Shown: positions 10,154 to 19,123 of the stretch, one piece after another
How the letters are laid out: each line of letters starts with the position of its first letter
Numbering within the stretch: position 1 is the stretch's first letter
DNA from: Methylibium sp035762065
GTDB taxonomy: Bacteria > Pseudomonadota > Gammaproteobacteria > Burkholderiales > Burkholderiaceae_C
NCBI RefSeq assembly: GCF_035762065.1
Contig: NZ_DASTPW010000010.1
Coordinates: 52,047 to 116,046 of the forward strand
Direction: 5' to 3'
Length of the DNA: 64,000 nucleotides
Translations under genes and position numbers: made by a program
The notes under the pieces: generated by a model
Seen by the model: the letters and a program-made list of their open reading frames with translations, nothing else
Told to the model about the DNA's origin: nothing
Databases searched by the model: none

Positions 10154-11275
10154 ATGCTGTTGAGCCTCGACCAAGCTTCGATCGCCTACCCCGCGGCGGC
10201 CGGCTCGGAGTCGGGCTCCGAGCCGGAAAAGGCAGGTCCGCGGCGCGCGGTGGACGCGGTGTCCTTCGGGCTGGCGGCCGGCGACATCGGCGTGCTGATC
10301 GGGCCCTCGGGCTGCGGCAAGACCTCGCTGCTGCGGGCGGTCGCCGGGCTCGAGCCGCTCGCCGGCGGACGCATCACGCTCGGCGATCAGGTGCTGAGCG
10401 ACGCGGCCGGCGGCCGGATGCTCGCGCCCGAGCAGCGGCGCATCGGCATGGTGTTCCAGGACTACGCGCTGTTCCCGCACCTGAGCGTCGCGCAGAACGT
10501 CGGTTTCGGGCTCGCGAAGCAGCCCCGCGCGGCGCGCGAGGCGCGGGTCGCCGAGCTGCTGGAACTGGTCGGCCTGGCCGGTGCCGGCGCGCGGGCGCCG
10601 CATCAGCTTTCCGGCGGCCAGCAGCAGCGCGTCGCGCTGGCCCGCGCGCTGGCGCCGTCGCCGCGGCTGCTGCTGCTGGACGAGCCTTTTTCCAGCCTCG
10701 ACGTCGATCTGCGCGAGCGGCTCGCGCAGGAGCTTCGCGCGATCCTGAAGCGCTCGGGCACCACCGCCCTGTTCGTCACGCACGACCAGCTCGAAGCCTT
10801 CGCGCTCGGCGACGTCATCGGCGTGATGCACCGCGGCCGCCTCGAGCAGTGGGACGCGGCCTACCAGCTCTACCACCGGCCGGCCACCCGCTTCGTCGCC
10901 GACTTCATCGGGCACGGCGTGTTCGCGCCGGCGCGCATCGTCGGCGGCAGCGGCGGCGCGCCGCGCGTGCTGACACCGCTGGGCGAACTGCTCGACCGCG
11001 GCGAATGCCCCCTGCCCTCGGCCTACCCGGCGGGCGAGTGCGAGGTGCTGCTGCGCGCCGACGACATCGTTCACGACGACGCCAGCCCGGTGAAAGCACG
11101 CATCGAGCGCAAGGCCTTTCGCGGCGCCGAGTTTCTTTACACGCTGCAGCTGGCCAGTGGCGAGCGCGTGCTGGCCCACGTGCCCTCCCACCACGACCAC
11201 CAGATCGGCGAGTGGATCGGCATCCGCGCCGAAGTCGATCACGTCGTGACCTTCCCGCGCACGAGCGCCGTTTGA
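10154..11275 (+). CDS. FbpC-type ABC transporter ATP-binding protein
   Basis: This 373-residue ATPase has Walker A GPSGCGKTS, signature LSGGQQQRVALARAL, Walker B LLLLDEPFSSLD and the switch His in FVTHDQLEA. A roughly 110-residue C-terminal regulatory region follows, as in FbpC/PotA-type subunits. The ATG at 10154 was chosen over an upstream TTG at 10127. It is transcribed away from the permease with a gap of about 95 bases. Together they would power ferric iron uptake across the inner membrane, although substrate assignment rests on the permease type. An insertion after the N-terminal strand (residues 16-30, Gly/Ser/Glu-rich) is unusual. Confidence 0.83.
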   Translation: MLLSLDQASIAYPAAAGSESGSEPEKAGPRRAVDAVSFGLAAGDIGVLIGPSGCGKTSLLRAVAGLEPLAGGRITLGDQVLSDAAGGRMLAPEQRRIGMVFQDYALFPHLSVAQNVGFGLAKQPRAAREARVAELLELVGLAGAGARAPHQLSGGQQQRVALARALAPSPRLLLLDEPFSSLDVDLRERLAQELRAILKRSGTTALFVTHDQLEAFALGDVIGVMHRGRLEQWDAAYQLYHRPATRFVADFIGHGVFAPARIVGGSGGAPRVLTPLGELLDRGECPLPSAYPAGECEVLLRADDIVHDDASPVKARIERKAFRGAEFLYTLQLASGERVLAHVPSHHDHQIGEWIGIRAEVDHVVTFPRTSAV

Positions 11276-11374
11276 CGCAACTTTCCGGGAAGAACGCGAC
11301 TCCGAGCCGCGGAGCCCGGTCCTATACTGGGCTGCGACTTTTTTAAGCAACTCCCTAGGGAAAGCGGTCATTCG

Positions 11375-12823
11375 ATGGGTACCAAGACCAAGGTCGTCGG
11401 CTGGGTCACTCTGGGCGCCGTCGCCGGCGCGCTCGCGACGATGCAGCTGACCGCGATCGCGCGCAGTTCCACCGCGGCGCTCCCGCTCGAAGAGCTGCAG
11501 CAGCTCGCCGCCGTCTTCGGCATGGTCAAGAGCGACTACGTCGAGCCGGTCGACGAGAAAAAGCTGATCACCGACGCGATCGGCGGCATGGTCGCCGGGC
11601 TCGACCCCCACAGCCAGTACTTCGACAAGAAGACCTTCAAGGAATTTCGCGAAGGCACCTCCGGTCGCTTCGTCGGCGTCGGCATCGAGATCGGCATGGA
11701 GGACGGCCTGGTGAAGGTGGTGAGTCCGATCGAAGGCTCGCCGGCCTTCCGCGCCGGCCTGAAGAGCGGCGATCTCATCACCAAGATCGACGACACCTTC
11801 GTCAAGGGCCTGACGATGGACCAGGCCGTCAAGCGCATGCGCGGCGAGCCGAACACCAAGGTGCTGCTCAACATCTTCCGCAAGGCCGAGAGCCGCAGCT
11901 TCCCGGTGACGATCACCCGCGAGGAGATCCGCATGCAGAGCGTGCGGGCCAAGATGGTCGAGCCGGGCTACGCCTGGCTGCGCGTGAGCCAGTTCCAGGA
12001 TCGCACCGTCGACGACTTCATCACCAAGGTCAACGATCTCTACAAGCAGGACGCCAACCTGAAGGGCATCGTGCTCGACCTTCGCAACGACCCGGGCGGC
12101 CTGCTCGAGGCCTCGGTCGCGATCTCGGCTGCCTTCCTGCCGAAGGACGTGACCGTGGTGTCGACCAACGGGCAGATTGCCGAGTCGAGGGCGACCTTCA
12201 AGGCCAACCCGGAGTTCTACGCCCGCCGTGGCAGCGACCCGCTGAAGAAGCTGCCGGACGCGCTGAAGACCGTGCCGCTGGTGGTGCTGGTCAACGAAGG
12301 CTCGGCCTCCGCCAGCGAGATCGTCGCCGGCGCGCTGCAGGACCACAAGCGCGCCACCATCATGGGCAGCCAGACCTTCGGCAAGGGCTCGGTGCAGACG
12401 GTGCGCCAGCTCTCGGCCGACACCGCGCTCAAGATCACCACCGCGCGCTACTACACGCCGAGCGGCCGCTCGATCCAGGCCAGCGGCGTCGTGCCCGACG
12501 TGTGGCTCGACGAAACCGCCGAGGGCAACGTCTACGCCGCCCTGCGCACCCGCGAGGCCGATCTGGAGAAGCACATCTCCAGCGGCCAGGGCGCCGAGGT
12601 CAAGGACCCGGCGCGCGAGAAGGCGCGCGAGGAGGCGATGAAGAAGCTCGAGGAGCTGAACAAGTCCACCGACAAGGACAAGACGCCGAAGCCGCTGCCC
12701 GAATTCGGCAGCGCCGAGGACTTCCCGCTGCAGCAGGCACTGAACCGCCTGAAGGGCAAGACGGTGCTGGCCTCCAAGACGCAGACCGAGCGCAAGCCGG
12801 AAGAGATGTCGAAGGTGAACTGA
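11375..12823 (+). CDS. ctpA: C-terminal processing protease CtpA/Prc (S41A)
   Basis: A periplasmic serine protease of 482 residues that trims C-termini of envelope proteins. It has an N-terminal hydrophobic export segment (about residues 8-30), a PDZ domain (about residues 95-180, with VGVGIEIGM and GSPAFRAGLKSGD), and the S41 core. The catalytic Ser lies in NEGSASASEIVAGAL and the catalytic Lys in FGKGSVQT, the classic Ser/Lys dyad. The tail, rich in Lys and Glu, continues about 80 residues beyond the core. TATACT at 11323-11328 could be a -10 element but has no good -35 partner. A strong terminator follows. Confidence 0.93.
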   Translation: MGTKTKVVGWVTLGAVAGALATMQLTAIARSSTAALPLEELQQLAAVFGMVKSDYVEPVDEKKLITDAIGGMVAGLDPHSQYFDKKTFKEFREGTSGRFVGVGIEIGMEDGLVKVVSPIEGSPAFRAGLKSGDLITKIDDTFVKGLTMDQAVKRMRGEPNTKVLLNIFRKAESRSFPVTITREEIRMQSVRAKMVEPGYAWLRVSQFQDRTVDDFITKVNDLYKQDANLKGIVLDLRNDPGGLLEASVAISAAFLPKDVTVVSTNGQIAESRATFKANPEFYARRGSDPLKKLPDALKTVPLVVLVNEGSASASEIVAGALQDHKRATIMGSQTFGKGSVQTVRQLSADTALKITTARYYTPSGRSIQASGVVPDVWLDETAEGNVYAALRTREADLEKHISSGQGAEVKDPAREKAREEAMKKLEELNKSTDKDKTPKPLPEFGSAEDFPLQQALNRLKGKTVLASKTQTERKPEEMSKVN

Positions 12824-12875
12824 GCCTCGCCCGACGGCACCGCGGCCCGGCGGGCAGTCCGTCGGGCCACACCCC

Positions 12876-12900
12876 AAGCCCGCCGCCCGGCGGGCTTTTT
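12876..12900 (+). terminator. Rho-independent terminator of ctpA
   Basis: Perfect 9-pair stem AAGCCCGCC/GGCGGGCTT around loop GCCC, running directly into a T-run (TTTTTCTT). It lies 50 bases after the ctpA stop and 25 bases before the next start. This is the clearest intrinsic terminator of the window. Confidence 0.9.
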
Positions 12901-12924
12901 CTTGCCCGAACTTATGCTCGCCGC

Positions 12925-13674
12925 ATGAACGACGACCAGCTGCTGCGCTACAGCCGACACATCCTGCTGGACGAGATCGGCATCGACGGCCAGCAGCGGC
13001 TGCTCGACGCGCATGCGCTCGTGATCGGTGCCGGCGGCCTCGGCGCGCCGGCACTGCTGTACCTGGCCACCGCCGGCGTCGGCCGCATCACCGTCGTCGA
13101 CCACGACACAGTGGACCTGACCAATCTGCAGCGCCAGGTCGTCCATCAGCAGTCCGAAATCGGCGCGCCGAAGGCCGAGTCGGCCGCGCGCCGGCTGGCA
13201 GCGATCAACCCCGGGGTCCACATCGAAGCGCGCGTCGAGCGCGCCGATGCCCCGCGGCTGGCGGCATGGGTCGCCGAGGCCGACGTGGTGCTCGACTGCA
13301 GCGACAACTTCGCGACCCGGCATGCGGTCAACCGCGCCTGCTTCGCGCACCGCAAGCCGCTGGTGGCCGGCGCCGCGATCCGCTTCGACGCGCAGATGTC
13401 CGTCTACGACCCTCGCGACCCCGCGAGCCCCTGCTGGGCCTGCCTGTTCCCCGAGGACGCCGGCTTCGAGGACGTCGCCTGCTCGACGATGGGCGTGCTC
13501 GCGCCGCTGGTCGGCATCGTCGGCAGCATGCAGGCCGCCGAGGCGCTGAAGCTCTTGGTCGGCAGCGGCCGCTCGCTGGCCGGCCGTTTGCAGATGCTCG
13601 ACGCGCGCACGATGGAATGGACCGAGATCCGCGTCGCGCGCCGCGGCGACTGCCCCGTGTGCACCGAACGATGA
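12925..13674 (+). CDS. moeB: MoeB/ThiF-family adenylyltransferase
   Basis: An E1-like enzyme of 249 residues that adenylates the C-terminal Gly-Gly of a sulfur-carrier protein (MoaD or ThiS). The N-terminus RYSRHILLDEIGIDGQQRL is typical. The nucleotide-binding loop is GAGGLGAPAL, and D..DL.NLQRQ marks the ATP/Mg site. Two zinc-binding CxxC pairs (CWAC and CPVC) are present, and the Cys of ACSTMGVL sits where the family has its catalytic or conserved Cys. There is no rhodanese domain. MoeB, ThiF and HesA cannot be separated on sequence alone, and no moa or thi gene lies nearby. The LOG-like gene starts 4 bases after its stop. Confidence 0.88.
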   Translation: MNDDQLLRYSRHILLDEIGIDGQQRLLDAHALVIGAGGLGAPALLYLATAGVGRITVVDHDTVDLTNLQRQVVHQQSEIGAPKAESAARRLAAINPGVHIEARVERADAPRLAAWVAEADVVLDCSDNFATRHAVNRACFAHRKPLVAGAAIRFDAQMSVYDPRDPASPCWACLFPEDAGFEDVACSTMGVLAPLVGIVGSMQAAEALKLLVGSGRSLAGRLQMLDARTMEWTEIRVARRGDCPVCTER

Positions 13675-13678
13675 ACCC

Positions 13679-14590
13679 ATGAAGAACGCCGCCGACATGT
13701 CCGACGCCAAGCCCTCGCTGCACGCGCGCAACTTTCCGACCGCCGAGGAAGACGCGGTCGTCGCCGCCTCGCGCTACGCCGGCCCTGGCAGCGCCTACCG
13801 CCTCGCCTTCGACGACAAGGACTTCCTGCTGCGCGACGAGTTGCGCCCGGTGCGCATGCAGCTTGAGCTGCTCAAGCCCGAGCTCGTGCAACGCGAGCAC
13901 GGCATCGACGCGACCGTCGTCGTCTTCGGCAGCGCCCGCGTCGTCGCGCACGACGTCGCCACCGCCGCGGTCGCCGCCGCGCGTGACGGGGGCGACGCCG
14001 ATGCGCTCAAGCGCGCCGAGATGCAGCTCGCGATGAGCCGCTACTACGAGGAGGCGCGTCGCTTCGGCGGCATCGTCACCGCGCAGGCGAAGCGGATGAA
14101 GGACCCGATCGCGGTGGTCACCGGCGGCGGGCCGGGCGTCATGGAAGCCGGCAACCGCGGCGCCTTTGAAGCCGGCGGACCGAGCATCGGTTTGAACATC
14201 GTGCTGCCGCACGAGCAGGCGCCGAACGACTACATCACGCCCGAGCTGTGCTTCCAGTTCCACTACTTCGCGCTGCGCAAGATGCATTTCCTGATGCGCG
14301 CGATCGCCATCGTCGCCTTCCCCGGCGGCTTCGGCACGCTCGACGAACTGTTCGAGGCGCTCACGCTGATGCAGACCGGCAAGATCCGGCGCCGCCCGGT
14401 GCTGCTGTTCGGCCGCGAGTTCTGGACGCGCCTGGTCGACTTCGACGCGCTGGTCGCGACCGGCATGATCTCCACGCCCGACCTCGACCTGTTCCGCTTC
14501 GTCGAGACCGCCGACGAAGCCTGGCGCCTGATCGAAGGCCACTACCGGCTCGATGCCACCGCCAACGGCGCCGCGGCCGAAGACCTCTAG
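13679..14590 (+). CDS. LOG family protein (TIGR00730-type Rossmann fold)
   Basis: A 303-residue member of the family formerly called lysine decarboxylase-like. Its established activity in several members is cytokinin-type nucleoside 5'-monophosphate phosphoribohydrolase. The hallmark segments are GGGPGVMEAGNRGAF and PGGFGTLDELFEALTLMQ (PGGxGTxxE). The protein is longer than plant LOGs and has an N-terminal extension of about 75 residues, as in the larger bacterial subgroup. The ATG at 13679 lies 4 bases after the MoeB stop, suggesting coupling; an ATG at 13697 is possible. Substrate is unknown here. Confidence 0.83.
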   Translation: MKNAADMSDAKPSLHARNFPTAEEDAVVAASRYAGPGSAYRLAFDDKDFLLRDELRPVRMQLELLKPELVQREHGIDATVVVFGSARVVAHDVATAAVAAARDGGDADALKRAEMQLAMSRYYEEARRFGGIVTAQAKRMKDPIAVVTGGGPGVMEAGNRGAFEAGGPSIGLNIVLPHEQAPNDYITPELCFQFHYFALRKMHFLMRAIAIVAFPGGFGTLDELFEALTLMQTGKIRRRPVLLFGREFWTRLVDFDALVATGMISTPDLDLFRFVETADEAWRLIEGHYRLDATANGAAAEDL

Positions 14591-14611
14591 CAGTACCTGC
14601 ACAGGACCGCC

Positions 14612-15541
14612 ATGAGCCTCAGCTCCGCCAAGCCCCGCGTTAGCCTGATCGGCGCGCCCACCGATGTCGGGGCCGGCGCCCGCGGCGCGTCGATGGGCCC
14701 CGAGGCGCTGCGCGTCGCCGGCCTGCAGGCGACGCTCGAAGGCCACGGCCTGGAAGTCGTGGATCGCGGCAACCTCGCCGGCCCGGCCAATCCCTGGCAG
14801 GCGCCGGCCGAAGGCTATCGGCACCTGGCCGAGGTCGTCGCATGGAACCATGCGGTGCACGGCGCGGTGCACGCCGAGTTGCAGGACGGCCGGCTGCCGA
14901 TCCTCCTCGGCGGTGACCACTGCCTCGCGATCGGCAGCATCAGCGCGGTCGCGCGCCACTGCCGCGAGGCGGGCAGGAAGCTGCGCGTGCTCTGGCTCGA
15001 CGCGCATGCCGACTTCAACACCAACCTGCTAACGCCCAGCGGCAACGTGCACGGCATGCCGGTCGCGTGCCTGTGCGGCAACGGGCCGCAGCCGCTGATC
15101 GAGATCGGCGGCCAGGTGCCGGCGATCAGCCCGAAGTGGGTCCGCCAGATCGGCATCCGCAGCGTCGACCCCGGCGAGAAGCGCCTGGTGCACGACGCCG
15201 ACCTCGAAGTCTTCGACATGCGCTACATCGACGAGATGGGCATGCGCCACACGATGGAGCTCGCGCTCGCGACGCTGGACGCGAACACCCATCTGCACGT
15301 GAGCTTCGACGTCGATTTCCTCGACCCGCCCATCGCTCCGGGCGTCGGCACCACCGTCAACGGCGGGCCGACCTACCGCGAGGCGCAGCTGTGCATGGAG
15401 ATGATCGCGGACACCGGCCGCCTCGCCTCGCTCGACGTGATGGAGCTGAACCCCGCCTTCGACGTGCGGAACGCGACCGCGTTGCTGGCGGTCGATCTCG
15501 TCGAGAGCCTGTTCGGCAAGAGCACGCTGATGCGCAAGTAG
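14612..15541 (+). CDS. rocF: Arginase
   Basis: A ureohydrolase of 309 residues that hydrolyses arginine to ornithine and urea with a binuclear Mn centre. Metal-binding motifs are present in order: GGDHCLAIGS, DAHADFNT and SFDVDFLDP. The segment NVHGMPVACL matches the substrate-binding loop of arginases rather than agmatinases. Length is usual. It follows the LOG-like gene by 21 bases, so it probably belongs to the moeB-LOG transcription unit, although the functions are not obviously linked. No urease or ornithine-using genes are in the window. Confidence 0.92.
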   Translation: MSLSSAKPRVSLIGAPTDVGAGARGASMGPEALRVAGLQATLEGHGLEVVDRGNLAGPANPWQAPAEGYRHLAEVVAWNHAVHGAVHAELQDGRLPILLGGDHCLAIGSISAVARHCREAGRKLRVLWLDAHADFNTNLLTPSGNVHGMPVACLCGNGPQPLIEIGGQVPAISPKWVRQIGIRSVDPGEKRLVHDADLEVFDMRYIDEMGMRHTMELALATLDANTHLHVSFDVDFLDPPIAPGVGTTVNGGPTYREAQLCMEMIADTGRLASLDVMELNPAFDVRNATALLAVDLVESLFGKSTLMRK

Positions 15542-15558
15542 CCGCGGGCGCTCGCTTG

Positions 15559-15614
15559 CCGGCCCTCTCGGGCAAGGACGCTCTGCCGGTTCGCTTGATC
15601 GCGAGAAGGGCCGG
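15559..15614. repeat. Imperfect inverted repeat between convergent arginase and receptor genes
   Basis: Arms CCGGCCCTCTCG (15559-15570) and CGAGAAGGGCCGG (15602-15614) are complementary apart from one extra base, with about 31 bases between. It lies between two converging gene ends and may form a shared 3' structure. No T-run was seen, so a terminator role is a guess. Confidence 0.35.
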
Positions 15615-15641
15615 TGGGGCGCGGACCGGGGCCGCGGTCGC

Positions 15642-18179
15642 TCAGAACTTCGAGCGAAGGCTCACGCCGAACGAGCGCTCGCGGCCCAGCGGCAGGAAGG
15701 CGCCCGAGCCGTAGCTGCCGTACAGGCGCCGGTCGGCGACGTTGACGATCGACAAGCCGAGCGCGTGACGCCCGAAGTCGCTGCTCCAGGAAAGATCCCA
15801 GGACGCACTGCCCGGCAGCTCGATCGGGCCATTCAGCAGACCGCTCTCGCCGGCTTCGGCAAGGGTTCGTCGCGATTGGGCGACCAGCGCCAGGCCGAGC
15901 TGAGACGCCGGTGCGATCCAGGCCGGCAGGCGCACGTCCGCCAGCAACCGCGCCGCACGCCGGGGCGAGCCGACGCCGGAGTAGAACTGGACGCGGTCGT
16001 TCGCGTCCCACAGCCCGCGGTCGTAGCGCCCGCCCCCATAGCGGCTGAACTCCAGGCCGGCGCTGACTTCGAGCCAGGGTGCGACGCGCCCGGCGTACTC
16101 CAGCTCGACGCCACCGGCCGAACGCGGTGGAGGGATGTCCGTGCCGCTCGCATACATCGGCGCCTCGCCGCGGTCGGCCAGGCGGAACCACTCGACCGTG
16201 AACAAGGCTCGGCGCTCGGCAAGCGCGAGCTTCAGCCCCGTCTGGTGCTGCTGCTGTCGGTAGCGCGAGGTCGCGCCTTCGCCTGCGGCCGTCAAGCTGC
16301 TGGCTTCGAAGTTGCGCTGTTGGCCCGCATACAGCGTCAACGCCGGGGTGGCCTTCCATGCCAGCCCCAAGTCCCACAGCGTCGAAGGTGGCACGCCACT
16401 GGTCTCCAGCGGCACGTCGTCCGCTCTGGAGGAGAAGTGGTACTGGCCCCGACGCAGCGAAACGCGGCCACGCCAGGCGCCCCATTCGAGCTGGTCCTGC
16501 ACCAGCCATGCGTACTGCTGGCCGCGCGAGTGGATGACTTGCTGGAACGGCTCATTGGCCTCGCCCTCGCTCAGCGGCGTGAGGCCGGGCTGGAACCCGT
16601 CACACGCGCAGAACCACCAGCTCTCGAACCGCTTGGGCCGCCGCTCGCGCCACGTCCCGCCGTCGATCGCGAACAGCAGTTCGTGCGCCACTTCGCCGGT
16701 ATCGGCGCGGCCGATCAGGTTGAGCTGTGCGCCGTGCAGGCTCAACCGCTGCGCGAAGGTGCCACGCTGAACCAGCGTGCGGCCCGGCAGGTAGGCGACC
16801 AGATGCTGCTCGCCTTCGCCGCGCAGGCTCTCGAGGCGCCACAGCAGGCGCATGCGCCAATCGTCGGCGAGTCGAAGGCGCAGGTCGACATCGGCGAGCG
16901 TCGCTCGTACGGCGCGGCCGTCGCCAGGCGCCACCGGCCGCGCGCGCCCCGCCACGATCTGCCCCGGCAGCGGGGTTTCGACGCTGTCGCCCGGCGCGGC
17001 GACGACACGCGTCGACGGCGGGGGCGCGTCGCGGCGGTGGTCGCTCAGCAGGCTCATCAGCACCTCGGCGTCGCCGGCTCGCCAGCGCAGTGCGCCGAGC
17101 AGGCCGCTCGCATGCACCGGTTCGTAGCCGCCGTCGGTGCTGCCGCTGCGTTTGCCGTATGCCACGAGCCGCCAATCGGCGGCGCCACCGGGCGCGGATT
17201 CGAGGTCGGTGATGGAGGTGAGGGTGCCGCCGTCGCGCGTGTCGAACGCGGTGCGCTGCATGCTGCCGGTGCCGGCACCGGGGCGCTTCAACTCCAAGTT
17301 CGCAAGGCCGCCACGGCCGTTGGAGTCGGCCGCGCCGGCGACCGTGCCGTTCGGGCCCTTGGCCACCTCGATGCGCTCGATGAACGCGCTCTCGAGCATG
17401 TTGGCGCTGCGCAGCGTGCGCATGCCCGAGATCTTGGGCTGGGCTGACAAGCCTCGAACCGTGACCGGCGCATCGACGTAGAACGCGCCGCCGACGTTCG
17501 TCGGCTCGCCCGCGCCAGCGACGAAACGCAAGGCCTCGGCGGCCGTCGGCTCGCGCTGCAGCAACAACGAATCGCGCGTCAGCACCGAGACCGCCTGGGG
17601 CAGATCGACCAGCGCGGTCTGGGTGCGCGTGACCGATTGCCCGTACGAGGCACCCAGCCCCCCGTCGTCTTGCCGGCGTACGGCGTGCATCACGACCCGG
17701 TCGAGCAGCAGCATGGCCCGCGGATCGCCGGGCGGCGGCTCGCCCGGTGCAGGGCTCGGCGCCGAGTCCCCCGGGGCCAGCGGCCACAAGGGCGCAGACG
17801 CGTCGCGATCCGGCTCGCTCGCGACGATGACCAGGGTGTCGCCGGGCGCCTCGCTGCGCGCTTCGAGCGCCGTGCCACGCAGCGTCTGCTCCAACGCATC
17901 GGCGAGGCTCAGCGAGCCGGCGAGTGCCGGTGCGCGCAAGTCGCGCACCAGCGCCGGCGAGAAGCCGAGCACGACGCCGTAGCGCGCGCCGATCTCGATC
18001 AGCGTGCGCGCGAGCGGCTGGGCCGGCAGATCGAGCGTGAGGGCGCGCGCCGACACCGCAGCCTGCGCCGCAGGAGGCGGCTTCTGCGCCAGCGCAACCG
18101 GGGGCAGCGCCGCCGCGGCCAGCAGGTTGGCGAGCCGCAGGGTGCGGATCGTCGCGGCAACGGTTTGGCGTTTCGGCAT
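15642..18179 (-). CDS. TonB-dependent siderophore receptor with STN domain
   Basis: An outer-membrane receptor of about 845 residues. The signal peptide spans about residues 1-32 and ends in VALAQ. An STN (secretin/TonB N-terminus) domain follows (about residues 45-105), the module used by FecA/FpvA-type transducers to signal to an anti-sigma factor. Next come a plug (SVLTRDSLLLQREPTAAEAL, KGPNG, NGRGG) and a 22-strand-type barrel ending in a terminal Phe (SLRSKF). The ATG at 18179 was chosen because it starts the signal peptide; an in-frame GTG at 18305 would add a poor leader. No fecI/fecR-like pair lies beside it. The substrate is probably a ferric siderophore, but this cannot be specified. 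Confidence 0.88.
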   Translation of the reverse strand: MPKRQTVAATIRTLRLANLLAAAALPPVALAQKPPPAAQAAVSARALTLDLPAQPLARTLIEIGARYGVVLGFSPALVRDLRAPALAGSLSLADALEQTLRGTALEARSEAPGDTLVIVASEPDRDASAPLWPLAPGDSAPSPAPGEPPPGDPRAMLLLDRVVMHAVRRQDDGGLGASYGQSVTRTQTALVDLPQAVSVLTRDSLLLQREPTAAEALRFVAGAGEPTNVGGAFYVDAPVTVRGLSAQPKISGMRTLRSANMLESAFIERIEVAKGPNGTVAGAADSNGRGGLANLELKRPGAGTGSMQRTAFDTRDGGTLTSITDLESAPGGAADWRLVAYGKRSGSTDGGYEPVHASGLLGALRWRAGDAEVLMSLLSDHRRDAPPPSTRVVAAPGDSVETPLPGQIVAGRARPVAPGDGRAVRATLADVDLRLRLADDWRMRLLWRLESLRGEGEQHLVAYLPGRTLVQRGTFAQRLSLHGAQLNLIGRADTGEVAHELLFAIDGGTWRERRPKRFESWWFCACDGFQPGLTPLSEGEANEPFQQVIHSRGQQYAWLVQDQLEWGAWRGRVSLRRGQYHFSSRADDVPLETSGVPPSTLWDLGLAWKATPALTLYAGQQRNFEASSLTAAGEGATSRYRQQQHQTGLKLALAERRALFTVEWFRLADRGEAPMYASGTDIPPPRSAGGVELEYAGRVAPWLEVSAGLEFSRYGGGRYDRGLWDANDRVQFYSGVGSPRRAARLLADVRLPAWIAPASQLGLALVAQSRRTLAEAGESGLLNGPIELPGSASWDLSWSSDFGRHALGLSIVNVADRRLYGSYGSGAFLPLGRERSFGVSLRSKF

Positions 18180-18381
18180 GGAGCGTCGCGCGATCTTCTT
18201 CGGCCCGCGCGCTGTCGCGACGTGGCAAGTCCTGGACGCCTGTGTCTTCGGCCGATCAGCGATGGGCTTGAGGGCCCGGAGCGCACGGTGCAGAGCGTGC
18301 TTCACGATCCACCGACAGGCCGCGACCGTCGTCTGGCGGCAGCGGCAGCGCAGCGGACCGCTCGAACCGCCTGGGCCGCCG

Positions 18382-19065
18382 TCAAGGTTCGCGCTGGGTG
18401 GTGCCGTCGGCGCGGCTGTGCGCGCGAAACGCCCGCACCCCGTCGATCAGCCGCGAGTGGTCGATGCCGCGCAGCACGATGCGTCGCACGACGTACTCGC
18501 CGACGAACAGCAGCGCGACCAGCGGCATCGTCGCCAGGTTCGCGAACGCCGACCACCAGGGGAGCGGCGCGGCGACGAACAGCAGCACCGAGGTCGCGGC
18601 GATCGCGACGAAGGCCGCGGCCCACATCTGCGTGACCCGACGGGTGTAGTGCTCAACGCCGTCGGGCAGCACCCCGCCGCGCACGTGGCGCGCGAGGCGC
18701 GTGATCAGCGGCCCGCGTGCATCGCGCAGCGAGAGCCCGAACAGCGAGGCAAGCGCGAGGTTGAAGCCCGCATGCTCCGCGACGTAGAGCACCGCGCCGT
18801 GCGCCATCAGCCAGCTATGCGCCGCCGCGACCCCGGCGACGATCAGCGCCGCAGCGAGCAGCCCCGCCACGCGGCCGAAGCGGTACGCGACCGCGCCGAT
18901 CAGCGTCGCGGAGCCGGGCGCGAGCATCAGCCAGGGCGTCCACGCGGAGCCGACCTCGATCGCGTGGTGGCAGGCGAGCAGGTAGAGCGCCGTCGCGACG
19001 ACGCCCAGCAGCGCGGTCGCGGCGGCGCGGCGGTCGATGGGTGGGGAGGCGGCGGAAGCGTGCAT
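18382..19065 (-). CDS. COG4648-like integral membrane protein
   Basis: A 227-residue inner-membrane protein with about six hydrophobic segments, a Lys-poor sequence and a basic C-terminal tail (RRIVLRGIDHSRLIDGVRAFRAHSR). It resembles the COG4648 membrane proteins found in aryl-polyene-type gene clusters, which are often mislabelled as ketosynthases. That match is from memory of the pattern, not a search. The start at 19065 lies 59 bases from the divergent ketosynthase start, which supports a shared promoter region and a related role. Confidence 0.6.
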   Translation of the reverse strand: MHASAASPPIDRRAAATALLGVVATALYLLACHHAIEVGSAWTPWLMLAPGSATLIGAVAYRFGRVAGLLAAALIVAGVAAAHSWLMAHGAVLYVAEHAGFNLALASLFGLSLRDARGPLITRLARHVRGGVLPDGVEHYTRRVTQMWAAAFVAIAATSVLLFVAAPLPWWSAFANLATMPLVALLFVGEYVVRRIVLRGIDHSRLIDGVRAFRAHSRADGTTQREP

Positions 19066-19123
19066 CGGTGAGCGCGGGTATCGCCGCGGCAGGCCGGGCG
19101 CGGACGGTATCTTCGCAGCCCCG

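Noticed and set aside
11323..11328. Sigma-70 promoter for ctpA
   Set aside because: TATACT fits a -10 element, but no acceptable -35 hexamer lies 16-18 bases upstream; kept only as a remark in the ctpA entry.
18180..18381. Hidden small gene between the receptor and the COG4648-like gene
   Set aside because: Only out-of-frame fragments and a weak GTG extension of the receptor are possible; no start with a ribosome site was found.
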